From Euryarchaeota archaeon UBA463 (lineage in GTDB: Archaea; Thermoplasmatota; Poseidoniia; Poseidoniales; Thalassarchaeaceae): a DNA stretch of 43,980 nucleotides. The stretch spans positions 44,340-88,319 of the forward strand of contig DAOI01000012.1 in assembly GCA_002501805.1 (NCBI GenBank), given 5' to 3'. The notes beneath the pieces are model-generated. The model worked only from the letters and a program-made list of their open reading frames with translations. It ran no database searches and was not told where the DNA came from. Position 1 is the first letter of the stretch; every line of letters begins with the position of its first letter. Positions 9,201 through 14,736 of the stretch are shown here, one piece after another. A program made the position numbers and the translations under genes.

Positions 9201-10095
9201 CACAGCAGGCTAAGATGTTAATTAGAAACGCTCCGGGAGCCGCTCCAACATACTTTTGTCCAGTGGTAGGATCGGTTTGTCCCCCTCCAGAACCTACCGC
9301 AATACCAGCTACGTGGGTCCCATGAGTTCCTGAGTCGTAAGAAGTGGACGGGTCTTGTTCGGCATCCATTAATACTGCATCATAGAATGCTATAATCTTC
9401 GGATCGCAATCAACAAAAATTGGGTTTGGATCTAGGGGGTCTGGGTCAGGTTGCTCACAACCTGTAGTAAAGGGCTCGTCATCCATATCATTCAAGCCCT
9501 CATGGTCTCCTCTAACACCGGTATCCAGAACAGCAACTACCGAGCCTGTCCCATCAAAGCCGAAGTCAGTCCAAACCTGATCGACACCCATGTTAGGGAC
9601 GGCCTCATTCATGTGTGGTTCTGCCAGACCGAGATCCTCGATCATTACTACTCCGGGGAGAGACCTGATTCCATCTTGAGAAAGTATAGTTTCGAACGGA
9701 GCAGTTGCTGAAACAGTATCGAGATATTTGGGACGAAACGTGACTTTGACCCCTAAGCTCTCCAGTTCCTCAACATCCGCATCGGAAGGATGGTGGTCAT
9801 AATCGATGAAAATTCTGGCACTTCCCGATTCTGCTCTCTTCCACCAGTCTTGTTGGGTTTGGGAGGGTTGATCTAGAAGCCATTCAAGTCTATCGTCCAA
9901 AGAATTGCGATCCTTATCTCTGCTCCAGTGGGACCACCAGTTAGAATGTAGTTCCGATTCCACACTTTCTGTCCACACTCCATCAGCATCTAAGCCTCCT
10001 TTTCCTTGCTCTATTGGCTGAATATCCGAGGAAGCCAATGGTAGCAACATTAGCAAGATGATGAATGATGCAGTGGCTGCACTACGTCCCGCCAT
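6280..10095 (-). CDS. Secreted subtilisin-like protease fused to an MFS transporter
   Basis: One uninterrupted 1271-residue frame. Residues 1-23 form a signal peptide. Residues about 90-160 look like an inhibitor-type propeptide region (ARIFIDYDHHPSDADVEEL). The S8 peptidase domain, about 165-515, has the full triad: Asp191 (VAVLDTG), His258 (THGTHVAG), Ser442 (SGTSMATP), and oxyanion Asn365 (LSAGN). A beta-rich domain follows (about 520-615), then a transmembrane helix (about 628-650), then from about 705 to 1230 a 12-helix MFS domain resembling AmpG/PucC-type permeases (AQGLPQGFTY, FVWGPMVDG, GRRRPW). The central MFS loop is strongly acidic (about 895-940). The layout puts the protease outside and the permease in the membrane of one polypeptide, suggesting coupled peptide release and uptake (inference). 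Confidence 0.92.
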   Translation of the reverse strand: MAGRSAATASFIILLMLLPLASSDIQPIEQGKGGLDADGVWTESVESELHSNWWSHWSRDKDRNSLDDRLEWLLDQPSQTQQDWWKRAESGSARIFIDYDHHPSDADVEELESLGVKVTFRPKYLDTVSATAPFETILSQDGIRSLPGVVMIEDLGLAEPHMNEAVPNMGVDQVWTDFGFDGTGSVVAVLDTGVRGDHEGLNDMDDEPFTTGCEQPDPDPLDPNPIFVDCDPKIIAFYDAVLMDAEQDPSTSYDSGTHGTHVAGIAVGSGGGQTDPTTGQKYVGAAPGAFLINILACCDGDIEDVIQGAQWAIENKDKYGIDIVTSSLGEQQLEVHFDNNGDSAWSRQMDSVVEAGIITTLSAGNEFGGATFAGCNTIDSPGDAQLPVTVASLDKDLGLAIYSSRGYTSDGRVKPDVATIGSNIMAPDAASSDGYTSKSGTSMATPLMAGIAALMVEANPDITPTEFKDIISAHSIERDLQLLDDPGFNDCSILETRPDNEFGYGQADPLAFVEAAGSIDRSLNVSMNLETLQEIGNQSYVSGTASGVAPGMGIVEVRVGGGEWKGAADLKGDWSEWRVKLDPHIESGNSTIYARLVVSEDSISPVDARRIILVDGDASEIMSGDMMQFGLSVFLLPFLCAVALIAFIAFRERWDKKIDLSSKGSDLPSKLMSSVEVMNPVRYSGYVKSSIEAWKDGKSLAENQFRRYVSLSILYTAQGLPQGFTYVAFPAFLAVNDVSPVAIAQLWAAIALPWTFKFVWGPMVDGIQAPSYGRRRPWILFAQTGMVVTLGALLFVSNLAESIQLVTLMLFIHNLFSSLQDVGVDALAVDVLQPDEVAKANGFMFAAKRAGYILGGAILGIMATKFGIKSAIVIQLPLLVIIMALPLFLRERPGDKLFPWSAARSSSLWDTKEQEPEDVDDESSDSSELEVPWTENEEDDPYRAAHWTAKNLVSKNISLSAAVLWVSISLILLAMVVYIGGVLVEEDWRDRPILFMDIVDFGVVSISLVILLQLFQKLGIRLPKVPNPFAQLLMGPAVTSYNIVKGFSLRSSFLLIFLCLLSELYLFVDPIILDIFINEAGWEMDKYSAVMGGVVIAFLMAGQLIGGFLGDRFGVREVAMIGFTLLALANAGLALLQGYWENTTIMVAYLCLRAIINGLAWISIISVSMRLTYSKAGGTQFTAYMSMFNLSGVIALSLTGKAIEIMDYISALYLGAALTLMTVIFLVFIDPDECDRVLEGRLDDEDENYGGDLGESSEVWWEEGEPDVVSA

Positions 10096-10135
10096 GGAGT
10101 TGGCCGGTACTGGTTACGTTTAGGGGTTCGGACTG

Positions 10136-10144
10136 AAATATTAC
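10136..10144 (-). promoter_or_regulatory. Candidate TATA box for the protease-transporter gene
   Basis: Read on the minus strand this is GTAATATTT, about 45 bases upstream of the ATG at 10095. Transcription would start near 10115, at a CGTAACC heptamer, giving a leader of about 20 bases. Pattern-based only. Confidence 0.35.
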
Positions 10145-10218
10145 AACTCAACTTCAGATAATACACTCTGGAGATTGGAAATTTTTGTTGGATAGGCACT
10201 AATGGAGATGCTTCGACC

Positions 10219-10229
10219 GAAAATAAGTG
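10219..10229 (+). promoter_or_regulatory. Candidate TATA box for the riboflavin genes
   Basis: GAAAATAAGTG is the only clear TATA-like stretch in the 158-base divergent spacer 10096-10253. It lies about 25-30 bases before the ATG at 10254, which would make the ribB transcript leaderless or nearly so and supports that ATG over the in-frame GTG at 10227, which would fall inside the TATA box. Confidence 0.45.
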
Positions 10230-10253
10230 GTATGTGTAGCCCCTCCGATAGTC

Positions 10254-10958
10254 ATGGGCAATGGCATAGCTGAGGCGATTGAAGCGTTCTCCTTGGGGAA
10301 TCCTGTGATGATTTTTGACTCGGATTTCAGAGAAAGAGAGACTGATCTTCTTTGGCCAGCCGCCAGAGCGACTCCTGAAATAATGAGAAGGCTTCGTAGA
10401 GACTGTGGGGGTTTACTTTTCCTCGCAATTGGTGACGAAATAGGTGAGAAGTTTGGACTACCTTGGCTTCAAGACATACATTCAACTCCTTCCATAGTTG
10501 CAGATAATCCTGTACTTGGAGAGTTGATTACCAATGACCTTCAATATGATAGTAGATCGGCATTTACTCTGTCCCTGAACCACAGGGAAACATATACTGG
10601 GATTACTGACAGGGACAGGGCATTGACAACTAGAAGGTTTGGTGAGCTGGCCGGGGAAGTGTCTGAACTCTCGAACTCCGAAGCTATGGAAGCTTTGGGG
10701 AAGGAATTCAGAACTCCGGGCCATATTCCTCTTTGTAGGGAATCTCCTGGTGGACTTTCGAAGAGACAGGGGCATACAGAATTGGCGGTCGCCATAGCCA
10801 GGCTCTCCGGAAATATTCCCTGTACAATAGGCGCGGAGATGCTCGATCCTGAGGGCGATGGAGCACTATCTCTACAGGAAGCTAGGAAATATGCTGAGGA
10901 GCATGGAATTCCTATGATAACAGGAAATGATATCTTGGAATCGATGGATATGGTGTGA
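10254..10958 (+). CDS. ribB: 3,4-dihydroxy-2-butanone 4-phosphate synthase
   Basis: A 234-residue protein from ATG 10254. It converts ribulose 5-phosphate to the four-carbon precursor of riboflavin plus formate. The acidic metal/substrate motif DSDFRERETD (residues 22-31) matches the archaeal form of the family motif; other family stretches are MRRLRRDCGGLLFLAI, TLSLNHRETYTGITDRDRALT and ESPGGLSKRQGHTELAVAIARLSG. It is stand-alone, not fused to GTP cyclohydrolase II. First gene of the rib cluster, 37 bases before ribL. An in-frame GTG at 10227 is rejected as the start because it overlaps the likely TATA box. Confidence 0.94.
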   Translation: MGNGIAEAIEAFSLGNPVMIFDSDFRERETDLLWPAARATPEIMRRLRRDCGGLLFLAIGDEIGEKFGLPWLQDIHSTPSIVADNPVLGELITNDLQYDSRSAFTLSLNHRETYTGITDRDRALTTRRFGELAGEVSELSNSEAMEALGKEFRTPGHIPLCRESPGGLSKRQGHTELAVAIARLSGNIPCTIGAEMLDPEGDGALSLQEARKYAEEHGIPMITGNDILESMDMV

Positions 10959-10995
10959 AGCAAAGACTTGAGTTTGGATAGTTGGGGGCAGGTAT

Positions 10996-11454
10996 ATGGT
11001 TAGAGTCATGGCAGTGGGTGTTTTCGATCTTCTTCACGCTGGGCATCTGCACTATTTGGAACAGGCTAAGTCACTTGGGACCGAACTAGTGGTTGTTGTT
11101 GCCCATGATGACACTGTTAGGTCTCAGAAACATGAGCCAGTTACCAGCCAAGAGCTTAGATGCAGGATGGTTAAAGGCCTGAAACCAGTAGACGAGGCAA
11201 TCGTTGGAAACTCTCCCGGAACACCTATTTTTGATATTCTAAATGTTGTGAAGCCGAATGTAATCGCTCTGGGTTATGACCAGAAGCATTCGATAGACTC
11301 AATCCGAACTGGCTTAGACGAGCATGGATTCTCAGACGTTGAGTTGACAAGGGTGGAAGGGTTATCAGATGACCTAGATGGGACGCGGAAAATTATCGCG
11401 AGAATTCTTGATCTCTGGCCCAATTCAGAAGGTGGCCCCTACGAGGAAGATTAG
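10996..11454 (+). CDS. ribL: FAD synthetase, archaeal RibL type
   Basis: A 152-residue nucleotidyltransferase of the glycerol-3-phosphate cytidylyltransferase fold. The ATP-binding HxGH motif is His14-Ala-Gly-His17 in FDLLHAGHLHYLEQA, and GYDQ (93-96) is the second nucleotide motif seen in RibL. The enzyme adenylates FMN to FAD. Its position between ribB and riboflavin synthase strongly supports FAD synthesis over a lipid cytidylyltransferase role. The ATG at 10996 follows GGGGGCAGGT, a purine-rich stretch. One base separates its stop from the next start. Confidence 0.93.
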   Translation: MVRVMAVGVFDLLHAGHLHYLEQAKSLGTELVVVVAHDDTVRSQKHEPVTSQELRCRMVKGLKPVDEAIVGNSPGTPIFDILNVVKPNVIALGYDQKHSIDSIRTGLDEHGFSDVELTRVEGLSDDLDGTRKIIARILDLWPNSEGGPYEED

Positions 11455-11455
11455 T

Positions 11456-12058
11456 ATGTTCACGGGTATTGTATCTGGGGTTGCCTCTATACAGAGCGTG
11501 GAAGATAAAGGAAGTTTTTGGGCCATAAGTATGGATCTTGGAAGATTCAAAGAAGGCTTAGAAATAGGCGCGAGTGTGTCCCTAGATGGAGTTTGTCTGA
11601 CAGTAGTCTCAATTGACGATAATATTGTCTATTTTGACATAATTGAAGAGACCCTCAATAGGACTACCTTGGGAAATATCAAATCTGGACATAACGTAAA
11701 TGTGGAGAGGTCTTTGAAGATTGGAGATGAGCTAGGAGGGCATATTCTTTCTGGCCATGTCCTTACTACTGCTAAGATATTGGAAAAGGTTGAGAATGAA
11801 GGGTCCGTTGATCTGTTAATCGAAAATAAAGAAGAGTTTTCGGACTACATTCTACAGAAAGGATACGTTGCAGTTGATGGGATGTCACTAACAATAGGAC
11901 GAGTAACGGAAGATTATTTTTCTCTACATATAATTCCCGAAACGCTTCGTGTAACTACAATCAAATCTAAATCAGAGGGAGATAGGGTGAATATCGAAAT
12001 AGATTCTAGAACACAGGCAATTGTCGACACTATCAGGAATATGGAGGCATCATCATGA
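11456..12058 (+). CDS. ribE: Riboflavin synthase, bacterial two-domain (alpha chain) type
   Basis: A 200-residue protein starting MFTGIVSGVA, the invariant N-terminus of the bacterial trimeric enzyme. The two homologous barrels are visible: the first with DGVCLTVVSI and NRTTLG, the second with GGHILSGHV and DGMSLTIGRV plus IPETLRVTT. It dismutates two lumazines into riboflavin. Many methanogens use an unrelated riboflavin synthase related to lumazine synthase, so this bacterial-type enzyme beside archaeal RibL is a mosaic. A longer frame opens at 11378 but overlaps ribL; the MFTG start at 11456 is certain from homology. Its stop overlaps the ribH start (ATGA). Confidence 0.95.
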   Translation: MFTGIVSGVASIQSVEDKGSFWAISMDLGRFKEGLEIGASVSLDGVCLTVVSIDDNIVYFDIIEETLNRTTLGNIKSGHNVNVERSLKIGDELGGHILSGHVLTTAKILEKVENEGSVDLLIENKEEFSDYILQKGYVAVDGMSLTIGRVTEDYFSLHIIPETLRVTTIKSKSEGDRVNIEIDSRTQAIVDTIRNMEASS

Positions 12059-12456
12059 GTGGGAAGATAGCAATTGTGTGTGGTTCGTTCCATCAGTCAG
12101 AAGTTCAGAGAATGCTAGAATGGGCGACCGATGAAGCAATCAAGAGCGGTCTTTCAGTAGACGAAGTTGTATGGGTACCAGGAGCAATGGAAGTACCGTT
12201 GGCCTTGGATCGATTGTTATCCAGAGAAGACATAGAAGGCGCCGCGTGTCTTGGAATAATAGAGAAAGGACAGACTCAACATGGTCTAGCCATGGGGCAG
12301 GCGGTCATCAAGTCAATTATCGAGCTACAGATTGTTCATGAAAAGCCCATAGGGCTTGGAATAATTGGCCCCGGTGCAGAGCCGGAACATATTGAACCCA
12401 GACTAGAGCCTCATGCTAGATCTGCAATTGGGGCACTTTGTGCCATGATTGAGTGA
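12055..12456 (+). CDS. ribH: 6,7-dimethyl-8-ribityllumazine synthase
   Basis: A 133-residue protein, slightly shorter than the usual 140-160. It condenses the RibB product with the pyrimidine ribitylamine to form lumazine. Motifs: SFHQSEV (substrate site), PGAMEVPLAL (the PGAxEVP pocket), and EKGQTQHG with the catalytic His76 in the KGxTxH pattern. It forms icosahedral or pentameric assemblies in the family. The ATG overlaps the riboflavin synthase stop, giving stoichiometric coupling of the last two enzymes. It is the last rib gene in the cluster; RibA-type and RibD/RibG-type steps are not in this window. Confidence 0.95.
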   Translation: MSGKIAIVCGSFHQSEVQRMLEWATDEAIKSGLSVDEVVWVPGAMEVPLALDRLLSREDIEGAACLGIIEKGQTQHGLAMGQAVIKSIIELQIVHEKPIGLGIIGPGAEPEHIEPRLEPHARSAIGALCAMIE

Positions 12457-12502
12457 TAATTAGAGAGGCATAGTTGAAGGACGTCCCCCCATTGGGACAT
12501 TC

Positions 12503-13432
12503 GTGACAGGTGTAGTACGCAACGTGATAATAATTGGTTCGGGGCCTGCTGGATATACAGCTGGACTGTATTCTGCTAGGGCCCTGTTGGAGCCCCTAAT
12601 GTTTGCAGGATACATGTCAGGAGGACAGTTAATGCTGACCTCTGACATTGAAAATTTTCCAGGATATCCTAAGGGAATCGGGGGGCCTGAGATGATGATG
12701 GAATTACGTGAGCAGGCTGAAAGATTCGGTCTTGAGGTCCATGATAAGAATGTTGAGAGGGTTGATCTCAGTAGAAGGCCCTATTCCGTCTGGGTGGAAG
12801 GAGAAGAATACAAATCTGAATCCATAATCATATGCACTGGGGCGGAATCGATTTGGCTCGGAGTCGAGGGTGAAGAAGCTCAGAAGGGTAGAGGCATTTC
12901 CACCTGTGCGACATGTGATGGTGCATTCTTCAAGGATGAAGAGGTAATCGTTGTCGGAGGTGGAGACTCTGCTATGGAAGAGGCAACTTTTCTAACTAGA
13001 TTTGCTAAAAAGGTCACTATTGTTCATCGGAGAGATGTTTTTAGAGCTTCCAAAGTAATGTATGAAAGAGCTGTAAATCATGAGAAGATTGATATAAAGA
13101 CGTTCAAGAATGTGAGCTCTTGGCTTTCAGATGAGAATGGACTAACTGGAGCTGTTTTAGAGGATTCTCGAGATGGTAGTAAAGAAAATATCGACTGTAC
13201 CGGTGCGTTTATTGCCATTGGACATAAACCAATTACGAAATTCCTAGAAGGGCAACTTGAGACTGATTCCAGTGGATATATCCTTCACAAAGAGAATACC
13301 ATGACCAGCAAAGAAGGGGTCTTTGCTGCTGGAGACGTAGTTGATACCAGATATCGTCAAGCGATTACTGCGGCGGGAATGGGTTGTCAGGCAGCTATTG
13401 ATGCCGAGAAGTGGCTAGAGAGCCAGCATTGA
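12503..13432 (+). CDS. trxB: Thioredoxin reductase (FAD, NAD(P)H)
   Basis: A 309-residue flavoprotein. The FAD-binding GSGPAG (12-17), the redox centre CATC (Cys135, Cys138) followed by DGAFF, the second dinucleotide motif GGGDSAMEE (152-160) and C-terminal AAGDV (FAD) are all intact. It passes electrons from NAD(P)H to thioredoxin or glutaredoxin-like proteins. Start is GTG 12503 (a further in-frame GTG at 12521 is possible but would shorten the first strand). It lies 46 bases after ribH and 21 before the MoeB-like gene, so it may share the riboflavin transcript and uses its product FAD. Confidence 0.94.
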   Translation: MTGVVRNVIIIGSGPAGYTAGLYSARALLEPLMFAGYMSGGQLMLTSDIENFPGYPKGIGGPEMMMELREQAERFGLEVHDKNVERVDLSRRPYSVWVEGEEYKSESIIICTGAESIWLGVEGEEAQKGRGISTCATCDGAFFKDEEVIVVGGGDSAMEEATFLTRFAKKVTIVHRRDVFRASKVMYERAVNHEKIDIKTFKNVSSWLSDENGLTGAVLEDSRDGSKENIDCTGAFIAIGHKPITKFLEGQLETDSSGYILHKENTMTSKEGVFAAGDVVDTRYRQAITAAGMGCQAAIDAEKWLESQH

Positions 13433-13453
13433 TATTTTTGGAGGATAAGGACA

Positions 13454-14581
13454 ATGTCCTTCGTGCCTACAGGACGTGATATGGAACATGGCCTTTCGGA
13501 CGATAATCGCCGAAGATATGCTAGGCATTTGGTACTACCTAGTGTAGGCGAAGAAGGTCAGATTAAGCTACTCAAGTCATCAGTTCTAGTGGTTGGAGCA
13601 GGTGGACTAGGGTCTCCTGCAATGATGTACCTAGCAGCGGCTGGGATTGGTAGAATCGGGATAATTGATGATGATTTCGTCGAAGAGTCTAATCTTCAGA
13701 GGCAAATCATCCATTCTACGTCTTCAATTGGAGATGCTAAAGCAAAATCTGCGGCTGAGAGAATCTGTTCGCTGAATCCTGGAATTGATGCGATTCCCAT
13801 GGTGGACAGATTGACCGAGAGCAATGCTTTGTCTGTGATTAAAGACTACGACATAGTCATCGATGGAACAGATAATTTTTCCTCGAGGTATCTTATTGGA
13901 GATGTATGTGAAATTTTAGGTAAGACATGGATATTCGGCAGTATCCATCGTTTTGAAGGACAGGTATCGACATTCAATTTTGAAGGCGGACCCAACTACA
14001 GAGATCTTTTTCCTAAGCCACCGCCTCCGGAATTAGCTCCAAATTGTTCAGAGGCAGGGGTTCTTGGTGTCCTTCCAGGAATTGTTGGAACTATTCAGGC
14101 TACTGAGGCTATCAAAGTCATACTTGGAATTGGAGAGGTAATGAGTGGCAAGCTTCTGACTATAGATTCCCTAACAATGATTACTAGGGTCCTGTCATTC
14201 GGCTCAGACCCGGAAAGGAGCCGTGGCTCTGGAATTGGGAAGGAGGGAGAATCTCTGAAGTCTATATCACCAATTGAATTTGTTAAGCTCAAGAGTGAAG
14301 GTTGGAAACCGTTCCTACTTGATGTTAGATCTGAATCAGAGGAGTCGATAACATCTCTTGAGGGCACTGATCTGAGAATCACACATACATCTGTCCCAGG
14401 AAGATATGAAGAAATTCCCATGGAGAGGGATATCGTGGTATACTGCAGAACCGGAGGTAGATCTGGTGCGGTCGTGAGATTTCTGACCCAATTGGGATAT
14501 GATTCTGAACGCGTTCTGAATTTGGAAGGCGGAGTACATCTGTGGTCTGATACAGTTGATTCTTCAATAATTAAGTATTAA
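13454..14581 (+). CDS. MoeB/ThiF-type sulfur-carrier adenylyltransferase with C-terminal rhodanese domain
   Basis: A 375-residue protein in two domains. Residues about 20-250 are the E1-like adenylyltransferase: ATP motif VVGAGGLGSPA, NLQRQIIH, DGTDNFSSRYLIGD, and Cys in APNCSEAGVLGVLPG. Residues about 275-370 form a rhodanese domain with active-site loop VYCRTGGRSG (persulfide Cys). Such MoeZ-like proteins activate ubiquitin-fold sulfur carriers (MoaD, ThiS, SAMP/Urm1-like) for molybdopterin synthesis, thiamin or tRNA thiolation. The two CxxC zinc pairs found in many MoeB homologues are absent (FPKPPPP and FGSDPERSRGSG occupy those places). The Mo-hydroxylase island downstream makes a molybdopterin role attractive, but this is inference. 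Confidence 0.9.
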   Translation: MSFVPTGRDMEHGLSDDNRRRYARHLVLPSVGEEGQIKLLKSSVLVVGAGGLGSPAMMYLAAAGIGRIGIIDDDFVEESNLQRQIIHSTSSIGDAKAKSAAERICSLNPGIDAIPMVDRLTESNALSVIKDYDIVIDGTDNFSSRYLIGDVCEILGKTWIFGSIHRFEGQVSTFNFEGGPNYRDLFPKPPPPELAPNCSEAGVLGVLPGIVGTIQATEAIKVILGIGEVMSGKLLTIDSLTMITRVLSFGSDPERSRGSGIGKEGESLKSISPIEFVKLKSEGWKPFLLDVRSESEESITSLEGTDLRITHTSVPGRYEEIPMERDIVVYCRTGGRSGAVVRFLTQLGYDSERVLNLEGGVHLWSDTVDSSIIKY

Positions 14582-14600
14582 ATACGGTTTTATTTATTTC

Positions 14601-14717
14601 AGTACAACGTTTTTTTATGGTATTTTTAGTAAAATAATAAGATTAATTTGGAAAAAAATGAAGAAACTCATAAATTGTGGTAAAAACCTAATCAATAAAG
14701 CGAATAATTGTTGTACT
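14601..14717. repeat. Widely spaced 8-base inverted repeat flanking the E1 promoter region
   Basis: AGTACAAC at 14601-14608 is the exact reverse complement of GTTGTACT at 14710-14717. The arms bracket the AT-rich promoter region. They could be two half-sites for a looping regulator, or chance in a skewed sequence. Confidence 0.35.
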
Positions 14718-14723
14718 AACAAT
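14707..14723. repeat. 6-5-6 inverted repeat 13 bases before the E1 start, possible operator
   Basis: ATTGTT at 14707-14712 and AACAAT at 14718-14723 are perfect inverted arms around GTACT. The symmetric site lies between the likely promoter and the ATG at 14737, where a repressor would block transcription. Function is inferred only from position and symmetry. Confidence 0.4.
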
Positions 14724-14736
14724 ATCTCGGAGTATT

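Larger units (their letters stand above)
14582..14736 (+). promoter_or_regulatory. AT-rich intergenic region with T-tract terminator and promoter
   Basis: The 155 bases are much more AT-rich than anything around them. A run of seven T near 14610-14616 could end the rib-trx-moe transcript (archaeal terminators are U-tracts). Several TATA-like stretches follow (for example AAAATAATAAG near 14631-14641). It holds two inverted repeats listed separately. No coding frame of note. It most likely carries the promoter and control sites of the fused E1 gene. Confidence 0.5.

Noticed and set aside
6280..10095. Protease-transporter fusion as two genes with a missed stop
   Set aside because: The frame is open throughout, a plausible linker (about residues 650-705) joins the halves, and no ribosome site or good start appears before the MFS part. 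An assembly error remains possible but there is no sign of one.
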